A DNA stretch of 64,000 nucleotides. Source: Aquipseudomonas alcaligenes MRY13-0052. Its GTDB lineage: Bacteria; Pseudomonadota; Gammaproteobacteria; Pseudomonadales; Pseudomonadaceae. The notes beneath the pieces were generated by a model. The model was not told the origin of the DNA and ran no database searches. It was given only the letters and a program-made list of their open reading frames with translations. Positions within the stretch are counted from its first letter, which is position 1; every line of letters begins with the position of its first letter. The position numbers and the translations under genes were made by a program. The stretch spans positions 16,386-80,385 of the forward strand of contig BATO01000021.1 in assembly GCA_000474255.1 (NCBI GenBank), written 5' to 3'. This document shows, one piece after another, positions 30,753 to 41,410 of the stretch.

Positions 30753-31621
30753 GCAGTGGCCGGTGAGGGTAGATGCATGAACTGCGCGAGCAGCCGCGAC
30801 AGGCGGGCACGCAGTTCATCGCGGGGGATGATCATGTCGATGGCGCCGTGCTCCAGCAGGAACTCGCTGCGCTGGAAGCCTTCGGGCAGCTTCTCGCGAA
30901 CGGTCTGCTCGATCACGCGGGGGCCGGCGAAACCGATCAGCGCCTTGGGTTCGGCGACGATCACGTCACCGAGCATGGCCAGGCTGGCGGAGACACCACC
31001 GTAGACCGGGTCGGTGAGCACGGAGATGAAGGGCAGGCCCTCTTCGCGCAGGCGCGCCAGCACGGCGGAGGTCTTGGCCATCTGCATCAGCGAGATCAGC
31101 GCTTCCTGCATGCGCGCACCGCCCGAAGCGGAGAAGCACACCAGCGGGCAGCGCTTCTCCAGCGCCATGTTGGCGGCACGCACGAAACGCTCGCCGACCA
31201 CCGCGCCCATGGAGCCGCCCATGAAGGAGAACTCGAAGGCGCAGGCCACGACGGGCATGCCTTCCAGGCTGCCGCTCATGGCGATCAGCGCGTCCTTCTC
31301 GCCGGTGTCCTTCTGGGCCGCGGTGATGCGGTCCTTGTACTTCTTGCTGTCGCGGAATTTCAGGCGGTCCACCGGCTCCAGCTCGGCACCCAGCTCCTCG
31401 CGGCCGTCGGCGTCGAGGAAGATGTCCAGGCGAGCACGCGCGTCGATGCGCATGTGGTGGTTGCACTTGGGACAGACGTCGAGGGTCTTCTCCAGTTCGG
31501 GCTTGTACAGCACGGCCTCGCAGGACGGGCACTTGTGCCAGAGGCCTTCAGGGACCGAGCTCTTCTTCACCTCGGAACGCATGATCGAAGGGATCAGCTT
31601 GTCTACCAGCCAGTTGCTCAT
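30749..31621 (-). CDS. accD: Acetyl-CoA carboxylase carboxyltransferase subunit beta
   Basis: A 290-residue beta subunit of acetyl-CoA carboxylase, the first step of fatty-acid synthesis. The N-terminal zinc ribbon CPSC...CPKC (about residues 31-53) and the crotonase-like carboxyltransferase core ([26 protein letters not shown]) are present. ATG at 31621 (MSNWLVDK) with GGAG 9 nt upstream is chosen over a frame 11 codons longer. Confidence 0.97.
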   Translation of the reverse strand: MSNWLVDKLIPSIMRSEVKKSSVPEGLWHKCPSCEAVLYKPELEKTLDVCPKCNHHMRIDARARLDIFLDADGREELGAELEPVDRLKFRDSKKYKDRITAAQKDTGEKDALIAMSGSLEGMPVVACAFEFSFMGGSMGAVVGERFVRAANMALEKRCPLVCFSASGGARMQEALISLMQMAKTSAVLARLREEGLPFISVLTDPVYGGVSASLAMLGDVIVAEPKALIGFAGPRVIEQTVREKLPEGFQRSEFLLEHGAIDMIIPRDELRARLSRLLAQFMHLPSPATA

Positions 31622-31923
31622 GCTCTCGTTCTCCATAGCTTCAGGCCCGAACACGCGCTAGCGGCCCGGAGCCCTGCGCATGTTCTTGAGCGAATTCACG
31701 ATTGCGGACGGGGTTGGCGGCATCGGCGGGATGGCGATGGTACGCCCGGCCCCGCACGGTGACGCCGGGAAGGCCCCGGCCATCTGGGCGACGAGCACCG
31801 CCAGGGTGCCGTCGCGAAAAGCAAAATCGGCCCGATCCGACACCGCGCGCATACGCGCGTGCCCGGGCAACTGGGTTATGGACGGCAGCGCAGGCGGCGC
31901 CGTCACATCTGTGGACGACGGGT
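31622..31923. other. 302-bp trpF-accD intergenic region, coding status unclear
   Basis: The longest gap between confident genes. Both strands are open here: a leftward 90-codon frame (31658-31930) whose ATG overlaps the trpF stop (ATGCTGA) and ends 36 nt before accD, and a rightward 90-codon frame (31680-31952). Neither has a recognisable domain or a clear ribosome site, and their third-position bias is weaker than that of neighbouring genes. I see no terminator. It probably holds the accD leader and promoter. Confidence 0.4.
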
Positions 31924-32547
31924 TCAGCATGCCGCCCTTGCCGCATCGATGAAGGCTCGCACCTTGTCGTGATCCTTGATGCCCTTGCTCGCCTCTACCC
32001 CACCGCTGACGTCGACCGCGTAGGGCCTGACCTGCACCACCGCGCTGGCGACGTTTTCCGGGGTGAGGCCGCCGGCGAGGATCACCGGCTTGCCCAGGCC
32101 GACCGGCACCAGGTTCCAGTCGAAGGCTTCGCCGGTACCACCGGGGATGCCGGGCACGTAGGTATCCAACAGCACGCCCGAGGCGCCGGGGTACTCGCTT
32201 ACGCGGGCCGCCACGTCGTCGCCGGGCTTGACCCGCAAGGCCTTGATATAGGGACGACCATGGCCTTCGCAGGCTGCCGGGGTCTCGTCGCCGTGGAACT
32301 GCAGCAGGTCGAGGGGCACCGCTTCGAGAATCGCCGCCAGTTCAGCGGCGGGCATATCGACAAACAGGCCCACGCTGGTCACGAAGGGAGGCAGCGCCGC
32401 GACTATCGCCCGGGCCTGCTCGACATTCACCGCTCGCGGGCTGGCGGCATAGAACACCATGCCGATGGCGTCGGCACCGGCCGCTGCCGCGGCGAGGGCG
32501 TCCTCGACGCGGGTGATGCCACAGATTTTGATGCGAACGGCTGGCAA
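31924..32547 (-). CDS. trpF: Phosphoribosylanthranilate isomerase
   Basis: A 207-residue TIM-barrel isomerase of tryptophan synthesis. It shows KICGIT (catalytic Cys7), QFHG, LLDTY and the phosphate loop VDVSGGVE, with the catalytic Asp in LLDT. The start is TTG at 32547; no ATG or GTG is in frame close by and no ribosome site is clear. It lies between truA and accD, away from other trp genes, as in P. aeruginosa. Confidence 0.94.
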   Translation of the reverse strand: MPAVRIKICGITRVEDALAAAAAGADAIGMVFYAASPRAVNVEQARAIVAALPPFVTSVGLFVDMPAAELAAILEAVPLDLLQFHGDETPAACEGHGRPYIKALRVKPGDDVAARVSEYPGASGVLLDTYVPGIPGGTGEAFDWNLVPVGLGKPVILAGGLTPENVASAVVQVRPYAVDVSGGVEASKGIKDHDKVRAFIDAARAAC

Positions 32548-32603
32548 GTTGCAGGCACCGGTGGGTAAAAGATGCTGGATGGTAGCAAAGGCTCGGCGGA
32601 GCG

Positions 32604-33464
32604 TCAGCCCGGGTTTTCCGGTAACCAGGAGAGAAAATGCGGCCCGATGTAACGGTGCGGCAGCTGGAATTCCTCGGGGTACTCCACCTGCACCAGGTAC
32701 AGCCCGTAGGGATGGGCGGTGACGCCACCGGTACGCCGCACGCGGCTTTCCAGCACTTCACGGGCCCATTCCGGCGGACGCTCGCCGGCACCGATGGTCA
32801 TCAGCACGCCGGCGAAGTTGCGCACCATATGGTGAAGGAAGGCGTTGGCGCGGATATCCAGCACGATGAAGCGCCCGTGCTCGCTGAGGTGCAGGTGGTG
32901 CACCGTCTTGATCGGCGACTTGGCCTGGCACTGGCGGGCACGGAAGGCGCTGAAGTCATGGGTGCCGACCAGGTGGGCGGCGGCCTCGCGCATGCGCTGG
33001 ATATCCAGCGGGCGATGGTTCCAGGTGACTTCCTCGGCCATGTGCGCCGGGCGGATCTGGTCGTTGTAGATGACATAGCGATAACGCCGCGCCATGGCAC
33101 TGAAGCGCGCGTCGAAATGCCGGGGCATTTCCTGGGCCCAGGCCACGCTGATGTCGTTCGGCAGGTTCATGTTGGCGCCCATGGTCCAGGCATGCATGGA
33201 GCGCTGCACCGGCGTGTCGAAATGCACCACCTGGCCACTGGCATGCACCAGGGCGTCGGTACGCCCGGCACAGCTGAGGGTGACGGGAGCACCGCCGGCC
33301 ACCTTGGACAAGGCCGTTTCCAGGGTTTCCTGGACGGAGGGCACCCCGGCGCGTTGACGCTGGAAGCCACGGTAGCGGGAGCCCTTGTACTCGATGCCGA
33401 GGGCGATTCTGTAAATGCCAACGGCAGCCGAGTCGGCTGCCGTTGTGGGTACTGCTTGGGTCAT
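32604..33464 (-). CDS. truA: tRNA pseudouridine(38-40) synthase
   Basis: A 286-residue pseudouridine synthase modifying the anticodon arm of tRNAs. The catalytic Asp70 lies in CAGRTD. The next residues read ALVHA where the family usually has AGVHG or AGVHA. An N-terminal extension of about 16 residues (TTAADSAAV) precedes the core and contains a perfect palindrome at DNA level (33419-33445). The start ATG is 3 nt after the fimV stop with no Shine-Dalgarno, so it depends on coupling or an internal site. Confidence 0.95.
   Translation of the reverse strand: MTQAVPTTAADSAAVGIYRIALGIEYKGSRYRGFQRQRAGVPSVQETLETALSKVAGGAPVTLSCAGRTDALVHASGQVVHFDTPVQRSMHAWTMGANMNLPNDISVAWAQEMPRHFDARFSAMARRYRYVIYNDQIRPAHMAEEVTWNHRPLDIQRMREAAAHLVGTHDFSAFRARQCQAKSPIKTVHHLHLSEHGRFIVLDIRANAFLHHMVRNFAGVLMTIGAGERPPEWAREVLESRVRRTGGVTAHPYGLYLVQVEYPEEFQLPHRYIGPHFLSWLPENPG
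33419..33445. repeat. Perfect 13-bp inverted repeat in truA codons 7-15
   Basis: CAACGGCAGCCGA, one base, TCGGCTGCCGTTG: a perfect dyad that in mRNA would form a very stable hairpin about 20 nt after the truA start. No U-tract follows. Confidence 0.85.
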
Positions 33465-33467
33465 TGA

Positions 33468-36377
33468 TCAGCTGATACGGGCGATGAGCTCGCGCGCTTC
33501 CTGTTGCTGGTTTTCACTGCCCTCGGACATCACTTCGTCGAGGATGTCGCGGGCGCCTTCGGTGTCACCCATGTCGATGTAGGCACGGGCCAGATCGAGC
33601 TTGGTGGCGGTTTCGTCAGTGCCGGATAGGAAGTCGAAATCATCGTCGCCATCCAGATCCACTGCCGGAGCGGCGGTGCTGGCAGGTGCGCTGTCGGCCG
33701 GCGGCTGGTCGAGGCTCTCGGCGAGCTGGTCGAGCTCGGCGGTCACTTCATCGAGCTTGGCGGCGAAGCTGTCGGAGAGCGGCGCCTCTTCGGCGGCGGG
33801 CTCGTCTTCCGGCATCGACAGGTCGAAATCGGACGGCAGTTCGAAGGCCGACGCGGGCTCTTCCTTGGCGACCGGCTCGGCAGCAGGCTGGGAGCCGCCC
33901 AGGTTCAGGTCGTCATCCAGGCTGAGAAGGAAATCATCTTCCCCGGCGATGGACGGCTTGCTGTCGCCTTCCAGCTCCAGGCTGAAGTCGGCCAGGTCGT
34001 CGCCCAGATCCAGCGATTGCTCGCTCTGCGGCTTGTCGTCCAGCTCCAGGTCGAAGCCGAGTTCGTCGTCGCTGCGGGCAGCCGGGGCGCTCGGAGCGTC
34101 GAGGTTGAGGTCGGCATCCAGGTCGATCTCGTCCAGGCCGGCCAGGGCATCGTTGCCGGAGGCAGCTTGCAGGTCGCGGTCGAGGTCGGCTTCCAGTTCA
34201 TCCAGGCTCAGGTCGAAGGCATCGTCCATGTCGTCCTGGGCGGCAGGCGCCTGGGCAGCCGGAGCAGCAGGCTCGTCCAGGGTCAGGTCGTCGAGGCTGA
34301 AGCTGTCGAGGTCGTCGCTGGCGGAACCGGCGGCGAAGCCGAGGCCGGCAGCGGCGGCCAGCGCCATGGCCGGGTACTTGGCCTTGAGCTGGTCGACTTC
34401 GGCATAGGCACCACCGATTTCACGCAGCTCGCTTTCCTGGCGGGCGAAGCCGTCGCGGTCACCCAGTTCGGCGTAGACCTCCATCAGCTTCAGGCGCAGG
34501 TCGGCACGATGCGGCTCGTCGTTGATCGCGTTCTGCAGCAGCTCGGCAGCCTGGTTGAAGCGGCCGTAGGCGATGTAGATGTCGGCTTCGCTGATGGCAT
34601 CGCCAGTCTGGGCGGTGACACGCTCCTCGGCCTGGGCCGGAGCAGCAGCGACCGCAGCAGGCTCGTTCTCGAGGCCGGCGAAGGCGTTGTCCTGGATGTC
34701 CAGGTCGTTGTCGAAGCCGGTGTCGTCGTCCTGGGCGGCCAGGCTGTTCTGCAGCTCGGCTTCCTTCATGGCGTTGCGACGGGAGAGGATCATCAGTGCG
34801 ACCAGCAGAAGCAGCAGCGCGCCGCCACCGGCGATGCCCAGCAGCATCGGGTTGCCCATCAGGTCGTCGACGAAGCCAGGCTGTTCGGCTTCAGGTTCCG
34901 GCTGCACGGGCGCCACAGCCGCCGGAGCGGGCTCGACCGGCTTGGCGGCCTCTGCCGGAGCAGCAGGTTTTTCAACGGCATCAGCCGGCTCACTGGCCGG
35001 CTGCTGGTTCTGGGACTGGGCGGCTGCATCAGGTGCAGCCGGCTCCTCGTTGTAGTTGTAGTCCGGTGCCTGCCCGGCCGGGGGAGTGGCCTGGGTTGCG
35101 TCGGGTGCCGGAGTAGCCGGCACCGCTGCAGGTTGTTCGGCAGCCGGAGTGGCCGGGGTGGCGGAAGCGGCTGGCGCTGTCGGCGTGGCCGGTGCTGCCG
35201 GAGCGGCGGCCTCGGGTTTCTTCGCCAGGTCGCCCTGCAGCTTGGCCAGCTGATCATCCTTCAGCTGGATCAGGCGTTGCAGTTTATCCAGCTGGCTCTG
35301 CAGGTCAGTCATCCGGCCCTTGAGCTCGTCGTTCTCACGACGGGTGGTGTCCAGGCTTTCCTGGGTCACCGCCAGTTTCTCGGCCAGCGCCTTGTTGTTG
35401 CCGTTGCCAGCACCCTTCTCGCTGCCGGCTGTGGACTTGCCACTCTCGGCGGATACCAGGCGCAGGTTGTCCTTGCTTTCGGTCTTGGCCGGAGCGGCAC
35501 CGGCGCTGGCGCGCTTGGTGGCGTCGAGCTGGCGCTGGCCGGCGGCACCGGCTACGGCGCTGCCGTCACGCCAGGCAGCGTTCTGCGCTGCGACCTGGGC
35601 AATGGCTTCGGACCGGGAACGGCTGGCGATCTGCGCATCGGTGGGCATGCGCAGCACCTGGCCGCTCTTCATGCGGTTGATGTTGCCGCCGACGAAGGCA
35701 TCCGGGTTCAGGTCCTGGATGGCCAGCATGGCCTGGTGCACGGAACCGCTGGAGCGGTTGCGCTGGGCAATTTCCCACAGGGTGTCGCTGCCGGTGGTCT
35801 TGTATTCTTCGGCGCCCGCCTTGGCGGTGGAAGCGGCCGAGGCGACAGGCGTGGACGGACGCGGTGCCTGGGCAGCCGGGCTGGCACTCGGACGCGGTGC
35901 AGCAGCCGGGCGCGGAGCCTGGGCCGGAGCGGCGATGGGCATGCTCGGCACGACGGCAGCGGTGGTTTCAGCGGAGTAGGTCGGCGGGTCCAGCAGCAGG
36001 GTGTATTCGCGCAGCAGGCGACCGTTGGGCCACAGCACTTCCACCATGAAGTTCAGGTAGGGCTCGCGCACCGGCTTGTTGGAGGTCACGCGGATCACGC
36101 TCTTGCCATTGGGCTTGAGCACCGGCGTGAACTTGAGGTCGGTCAGGAAGTACTGGCGATCGACGCCGGCCTTGCTGAACTCTTCGGCCGAAGCCAGGCT
36201 CGGAACGACTTCGTTGGAGGCCAGATCACGGACCTCGAGCAGCTCGATTTCAGCGACCAGCGGCTGGTTCAAGGCGGACTTCAGGGTCACTTCCCCGAGC
36301 CCCAAAGCGTGAGCCATGCCGGAGGTCAGCGCCGAAGCAGCCGCAATTGCCAGCACCAGTTTGCGAACCCGAATCAT
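33468..36377 (-). CDS. fimV: FimV-like polar landmark protein
   Basis: A 969-residue inner-membrane protein organising pole-localised type IV pili and motility factors. Order: signal peptide (cleavage after MAHA), conserved FimV N-domain (LGLGEVTLKSALNQPLVAEI region), a LysM peptidoglycan-binding domain near residues 190-245, a coiled coil near 330-370, a Pro/Ala-rich linker, one membrane helix near 508-530, a highly acidic Asp/Leu-rich cytoplasmic region with repeats, and the C-terminal TPR-like FimV domain (LDLARAYIDMGDTEGARDIL). ATG at 36377 with AAGGGA 7-9 nt upstream fixes the start. It is followed directly by truA. Confidence 0.96.
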   Translation of the reverse strand: MIRVRKLVLAIAAASALTSGMAHALGLGEVTLKSALNQPLVAEIELLEVRDLASNEVVPSLASAEEFSKAGVDRQYFLTDLKFTPVLKPNGKSVIRVTSNKPVREPYLNFMVEVLWPNGRLLREYTLLLDPPTYSAETTAAVVPSMPIAAPAQAPRPAAAPRPSASPAAQAPRPSTPVASAASTAKAGAEEYKTTGSDTLWEIAQRNRSSGSVHQAMLAIQDLNPDAFVGGNINRMKSGQVLRMPTDAQIASRSRSEAIAQVAAQNAAWRDGSAVAGAAGQRQLDATKRASAGAAPAKTESKDNLRLVSAESGKSTAGSEKGAGNGNNKALAEKLAVTQESLDTTRRENDELKGRMTDLQSQLDKLQRLIQLKDDQLAKLQGDLAKKPEAAAPAAPATPTAPAASATPATPAAEQPAAVPATPAPDATQATPPAGQAPDYNYNEEPAAPDAAAQSQNQQPASEPADAVEKPAAPAEAAKPVEPAPAAVAPVQPEPEAEQPGFVDDLMGNPMLLGIAGGGALLLLLVALMILSRRNAMKEAELQNSLAAQDDDTGFDNDLDIQDNAFAGLENEPAAVAAAPAQAEERVTAQTGDAISEADIYIAYGRFNQAAELLQNAINDEPHRADLRLKLMEVYAELGDRDGFARQESELREIGGAYAEVDQLKAKYPAMALAAAAGLGFAAGSASDDLDSFSLDDLTLDEPAAPAAQAPAAQDDMDDAFDLSLDELEADLDRDLQAASGNDALAGLDEIDLDADLNLDAPSAPAARSDDELGFDLELDDKPQSEQSLDLGDDLADFSLELEGDSKPSIAGEDDFLLSLDDDLNLGGSQPAAEPVAKEEPASAFELPSDFDLSMPEDEPAAEEAPLSDSFAAKLDEVTAELDQLAESLDQPPADSAPASTAAPAVDLDGDDDFDFLSGTDETATKLDLARAYIDMGDTEGARDILDEVMSEGSENQQQEARELIARIS

Positions 36378-36530
36378 AGCGTAATCCCTTGTTTTATCTT
36401 TTTTCTCGGCCGAACGAGAGAGTATTTTGATCGCTGCCACAACACGCCATAGCGGTTCCCCGTCAGCGATGAAAACTAAACCAGTATTGTCAAGCTAGAA
36501 AAGTTCTTCAAATTTTCAGGTAAGTATCTT

Positions 36531-37532
36531 TTACAGATAGTGTTTTATCAATAACTCGCCGGACTGTACGGCGTTGAGTGCAGCGCCTTTTCGCACATTA
36601 TCAGACGCAATCCACAAATTGACTTGGCGCGGGTCTTCCAGCCCTTTTCGCACGCGGCCGACGTAGATCACATCCTGCCCCACAGCGTCACCTACCGCCG
36701 TCGGATAGTCGCCCTGCTCCACCAGTTCGATGCCCTCCGCCGCCTCCAGTTTTTCCAGCACGACGGCCAGGTCGACGTCCTCGCGCACCTGCAGCGAGAC
36801 GCTCAGGCTGTCGCCGAAGAACACCGGTGCCAACACGCAGGTGGCGGCCACATCCAGGGCCGGGGCAGCCAGCAGTGCTTTCAATTCGCGTGCCAGTCTC
36901 TTCTCCAGCTGGGCGTGGCCCGCCTCATCCACCGCATCGGGCTGGGCGAGGATGTTGAAGGCAACCTGGCGATCAAAGAAGCGCGGCTCCAGCGGACGGG
37001 CGTTGAGCAGCTCGGCGGTTTGCCGGGCCAGCTCGGTGACCCCCTCGCGGCCACGACTGGAAACGGCCAGGCAGGCGGTGACCGTCACGCGCTCGATGCC
37101 CAGGGAAACCAGCGGCGCCAGGGCACAGGCCAGGGCGACGGCAGAAGCGCTCGGGCTGCACAGCCTATAAGGAGGGGCCAGTTCGCCGAGCAGGCCGGCA
37201 TTGGCTTCCGGCACCAGCGGCTGGGCGTCGTCCAGCGCACCGGAAAGATCGATCACCGCGCAGCCCGCCTGGCTGGCGCGCACGGCGAAGCTGCGGCTCA
37301 CCGCCTCGCCGGCGGCGAAGAAGGCCAGGCACACCTGGGAGAAATCGAATTCGGCGACATCGCGCACGCGCAGGTTCTTGCCGCGGAACTGCACGGAGGC
37401 GCCGGCAGACTCGATGCTGGCCAGCAGATGCAGGGTTCCGACGGGGAATTCACGCTCGGCAAGGAGTTCGACGAGGGTTTCGCCAACGGTACCGCTGGCG
37501 CCGACAACGGCGATATCGAAGGACTGGCTCAT
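36531..37532 (-). CDS. Usg-like aspartate-semialdehyde dehydrogenase homologue, catalytic Cys lost
   Basis: A 333-residue homologue of aspartate-semialdehyde dehydrogenase with the NADP loop GASGTVG. Where active enzymes carry the Asn-Cys catalytic motif, this protein reads SPSASAVAL (about residues 126-134), so the nucleophile is missing. This is the usg type encoded beside asd or truA in gammaproteobacteria; a non-enzymatic role is likely but unknown. ATG at 37532 has AGAGG 8 nt upstream and is preferred to ATG at 37538. Confidence 0.88.
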   Translation of the reverse strand: MSQSFDIAVVGASGTVGETLVELLAEREFPVGTLHLLASIESAGASVQFRGKNLRVRDVAEFDFSQVCLAFFAAGEAVSRSFAVRASQAGCAVIDLSGALDDAQPLVPEANAGLLGELAPPYRLCSPSASAVALACALAPLVSLGIERVTVTACLAVSSRGREGVTELARQTAELLNARPLEPRFFDRQVAFNILAQPDAVDEAGHAQLEKRLARELKALLAAPALDVAATCVLAPVFFGDSLSVSLQVREDVDLAVVLEKLEAAEGIELVEQGDYPTAVGDAVGQDVIYVGRVRKGLEDPRQVNLWIASDNVRKGAALNAVQSGELLIKHYL

Positions 37533-37638
37533 GGACATTGCCTCTGGCGAAACGGGAGCGGCACTTTAACCGTCGCCCCGCACGCAGGCAATCAAGGGAA
37601 ACCGGGCGCCGACGAGCCTCGTCGGCGCCCGTTGTCGA

Positions 37639-38751
37639 TCAACGCTCCAGGAGGATGCGCAGCATGCGGCGCAGCGGCTCGGCCGCGCCCCACAGCAGTT
37701 GGTCGCCCACGGTGAAGGCGCCGAGGTATTGCGTGCCCATGTTGAGCTTGCGCAGACGCCCTACGGGCACGCTAAGGGTGCCGGTGACGGCGGTCGGAGT
37801 CAGCTCGCGCATGCTGATCTCGCGCTGGTTCGGCACCAGCTTCACCCAGGGGTTGTGCTGGCTGATCATGCCTTCGATGTCGGCGATGGGCACATCCTTG
37901 TTCAGCTTGATGGTCAGCGCCTGGCTGTGGCAGCGCATGGCGCCGATGCGCACGCAGATGCCGTCCACCGGGATCGGGCTCTTGAAGCGACCGAGGATCT
38001 TGTTGGTTTCGGCCTGGCCCTTCCACTCTTCACGGCTCTGGCCGTTGGGCAGTTCCTTGTCGATCCAGGGGATCAGGCTGCCCGCCAGGGGCACGCCGAA
38101 GTTCTCGGTGGGGTACGCCTCGCCGCGCATGGCTTCGGCCACCTTGCGATCGATGTCGAGGATGGCGCTGGCCGGGTTGGCCAGGTCATCGGCGACCGCC
38201 GCGTGGGTCGCGCCCATCTGCTTGATCAGCTCGCGCATGTTCTGGGCACCGGCGCCGGAGGCGGCCTGGTAGGTCATGGCGCTCATCCACTCCACCAGGC
38301 CGGCTTCGAACAGACCGCCCAGGGCCATCAGCATCAGGCTGACGGTGCAGTTGCCGCCGATGTAGTTCTTGGTGCCGGCATCCAGTTGCTGGTCGATGAC
38401 ACGACGGTTGACCGGGTCGAGGACGATGACCGCGTCATCCTGCATGCGCAGGCTGGAAGCGGCATCGATCCAGTAACCCTGCCAACCGGCTTCGCGAAGT
38501 TTGGGGAAGACTTCGCTGGTGTAGTCGCCACCCTGGCAGGTCAGGATCACGTCGAGGCTTTTCAGCTCGTCGATGTTGTAGGCGTCCTTCAGCGGGGCAA
38601 CGTCCTTGCCGATCGCCGGGCCTTGCCCGCCGACATTGGAGGTGGTGAAGAAAACCGGCTCGATCAGGTCGAAATCCCGCTCTTCCAGCATCCGCTGCAT
38701 GAGTACGGAACCCACCATGCCGCGCCAACCGATCAGACCTACACGCTTCAT
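37639..38751 (-). CDS. asd: Aspartate-semialdehyde dehydrogenase
   Basis: A 370-residue enzyme making aspartate semialdehyde, the branch point to Lys/DAP, Thr and Met. It has the NADP loop GWRGMVGS, catalytic Cys in GGNCTVSL (about residue 135) and the gamma-proteobacterial length. ATG at 38751 has AAAGGTG upstream. It lies between leuB and its catalytically dead paralogue. Confidence 0.97.
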   Translation of the reverse strand: MKRVGLIGWRGMVGSVLMQRMLEERDFDLIEPVFFTTSNVGGQGPAIGKDVAPLKDAYNIDELKSLDVILTCQGGDYTSEVFPKLREAGWQGYWIDAASSLRMQDDAVIVLDPVNRRVIDQQLDAGTKNYIGGNCTVSLMLMALGGLFEAGLVEWMSAMTYQAASGAGAQNMRELIKQMGATHAAVADDLANPASAILDIDRKVAEAMRGEAYPTENFGVPLAGSLIPWIDKELPNGQSREEWKGQAETNKILGRFKSPIPVDGICVRIGAMRCHSQALTIKLNKDVPIADIEGMISQHNPWVKLVPNQREISMRELTPTAVTGTLSVPVGRLRKLNMGTQYLGAFTVGDQLLWGAAEPLRRMLRILLER

Positions 38752-38808
38752 GACAACTACACCTTTCAGGGAAAAAGTGGGCCGCTGCCATGCAGCGGGC
38801 CCGACAGA

Positions 38809-39891
<1,083 letters not shown>

Positions 39892-39909
39892 GAGTCTTTC
39901 CTTCGGAAA

Positions 39910-39974
39910 AAAGCTTCAAGCCCCAAGTCGCAGGCCCCAAGTACTTGTCGCTTGGAGCTTGCAGCCTGACGCTC
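39910..39974. repeat. Imperfect palindromic spacer between methyltransferase gene and leuB
   Basis: Contains CTTCAAGCCCCAAG and, further on, CTTGGAGCTTG in inverse arrangement, plus the palindrome CAAGTACTTG (about 39940-39949). It resembles the CTTGAAGC-type intergenic repeats of pseudomonads. Confidence 0.35.
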
Positions 39975-39976
39975 AG

Positions 39977-40741
39977 TTATTTAGTGGCCCACAGCACCAG
40001 CACGTCGGTACTGAAGGAGCCGTCTTCAGTGATTTCGAAATACTCGCGCACTTCCTCGCCCACCGCCTTCTGCAGGGCCAGGATGGCGTCGCGGAATACA
40101 TCCGGCGTGCGCATGCGGGTGATCCAGGAGGCGAACTCCAGGCGCAGCCGCTGACGCGCATGGCGATCGACGAACAGACCGGCCTCGCTCACCTGGCGCA
40201 GCCACTCGGCGACGGAATAGTCGCGCACATGGCTGGTGTCGCGCAGCACTTCCACGGCCTGCAGGTGGGTGTCGAGCAGCGGGCTGCCCGGCGACGCCAC
40301 GTCGATGAAGGCAGCGGTACCGCCCGGCTTCAGCACCCGACGCACCTCGCGCAGGGCCAGGCCCAGGTCGCTCCAGTGGTGCGCGGAATAGCGGCTGAAG
40401 ACGAAGTCGAAGCTGGCATCGGCGAAGGGCAGGCGCTCGGCCGCCCCGCGCTCGGTCCGCAGATTACCCAGCCCGCGCTCGGCGGCAGCGGCGGTGACCA
40501 CCTCCAGCATCTGCTCGGAGAGGTCGTAGGCCACCACTTCACCGACCAGTGGCGCGACATGGAAGCTGACATGCCCGGCGCCACAGCCGAGGTCGAGCAC
40601 CCGGGCATCGCCCCGGCCCTCGACCGCCGCCTGCAGCAGCACGAACTCGGTGCCCTGGGCGTGCACGGCACTGCTCAGGTAGGCACTGGCCTGTTCGCCG
40701 AACTGGCGCTGCACCACCTGGGCATGGGCCTTGTCGCTCAT
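39977..40741 (-). CDS. Class I SAM-dependent methyltransferase
   Basis: A 254-residue UbiE/BioC-type methyltransferase: SAM motif VLDLGCGAGHVSFH (about residues 48-61), the acidic motif II VVAYDLSEQML, and FSRYSAHHWSD near 115. The substrate is unknown. It sits inside the leu run between leuD and leuB, as I recall also in P. aeruginosa, so co-expression with leucine synthesis is conserved but unexplained. ATG at 40741 has GGGGAG 5 nt upstream; a longer frame into leuD has no homology. Confidence 0.92.
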   Translation of the reverse strand: MSDKAHAQVVQRQFGEQASAYLSSAVHAQGTEFVLLQAAVEGRGDARVLDLGCGAGHVSFHVAPLVGEVVAYDLSEQMLEVVTAAAAERGLGNLRTERGAAERLPFADASFDFVFSRYSAHHWSDLGLALREVRRVLKPGGTAAFIDVASPGSPLLDTHLQAVEVLRDTSHVRDYSVAEWLRQVSEAGLFVDRHARQRLRLEFASWITRMRTPDVFRDAILALQKAVGEEVREYFEITEDGSFSTDVLVLWATK

Positions 40742-40755
40742 CTCGCTCCCCTGCC

Positions 40756-41400
40756 TCAGGCGTCGCGGAACAGCCAGGGCTGCGCCTGGCGATGACCGCC
40801 CTCGAAGGCACGGATGGCATCCGCGTCCTGCAGGGTCAGGCCGATGTCGTCGAGGCCGTTGAGCAGGCAGTGCTTGCGGAACGCGTCCACTTCGAAGCCG
40901 TACTGCTTGCCGTCCGGACGGGTCACGGTCTGTGCGGCGAGGTCGACGGTGAGCTGGTAGCCCTCCTCCGCTTCGCACTGCTTGAACAGTTCGTCCACCT
41001 CTTCATCCTTGAGGATGATCGGCAGCAGGCCGTTCTTGAAGCTGTTGTTGAAGAAGATGTCGGCGTAGCTCGGCGCGATGATGGCGCGGAAGCCGTACTC
41101 CTCCAGAGCCCAAGGCGCGTGCTCGCGGGAGGAGCCACAACCGAAGTTCTCACGGGCCAGCAGCACGCTGGCGCCCTGGAAGCGCGGGAAGTTGAGGACG
41201 AAGTCCGGGTTCACCGGGCGCTTGGAGTTGTCCTGGTTGGGCTGGCCGACATCGAGGTAACGCCACTCGTCGAACAGGTTGGGGCCGAAGCCGGTGCGCT
41301 TGATCGACTTGAGGAATTGCTTGGGGATGATCTGGTCGGTGTCGACGTTGGCACGATCGAGCGGAGCGACGAGACCGGTGTGTTGGGTAAAGGCTTTCAT
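40756..41400 (-). CDS. leuD: 3-isopropylmalate dehydratase small subunit
   Basis: A 214-residue swivelling domain of isopropylmalate isomerase, partner of LeuC. It shows [15 protein letters not shown] and the substrate-contact motif [21 protein letters not shown] lies 5 nt before ATG at 41400, and the gene starts 10 nt after the leuC stop. Confidence 0.97.
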   Translation of the reverse strand: MKAFTQHTGLVAPLDRANVDTDQIIPKQFLKSIKRTGFGPNLFDEWRYLDVGQPNQDNSKRPVNPDFVLNFPRFQGASVLLARENFGCGSSREHAPWALEEYGFRAIIAPSYADIFFNNSFKNGLLPIILKDEEVDELFKQCEAEEGYQLTVDLAAQTVTRPDGKQYGFEVDAFRKHCLLNGLDDIGLTLQDADAIRAFEGGHRQAQPWLFRDA

Positions 41401-41410
41401 CTCGCTCTCC

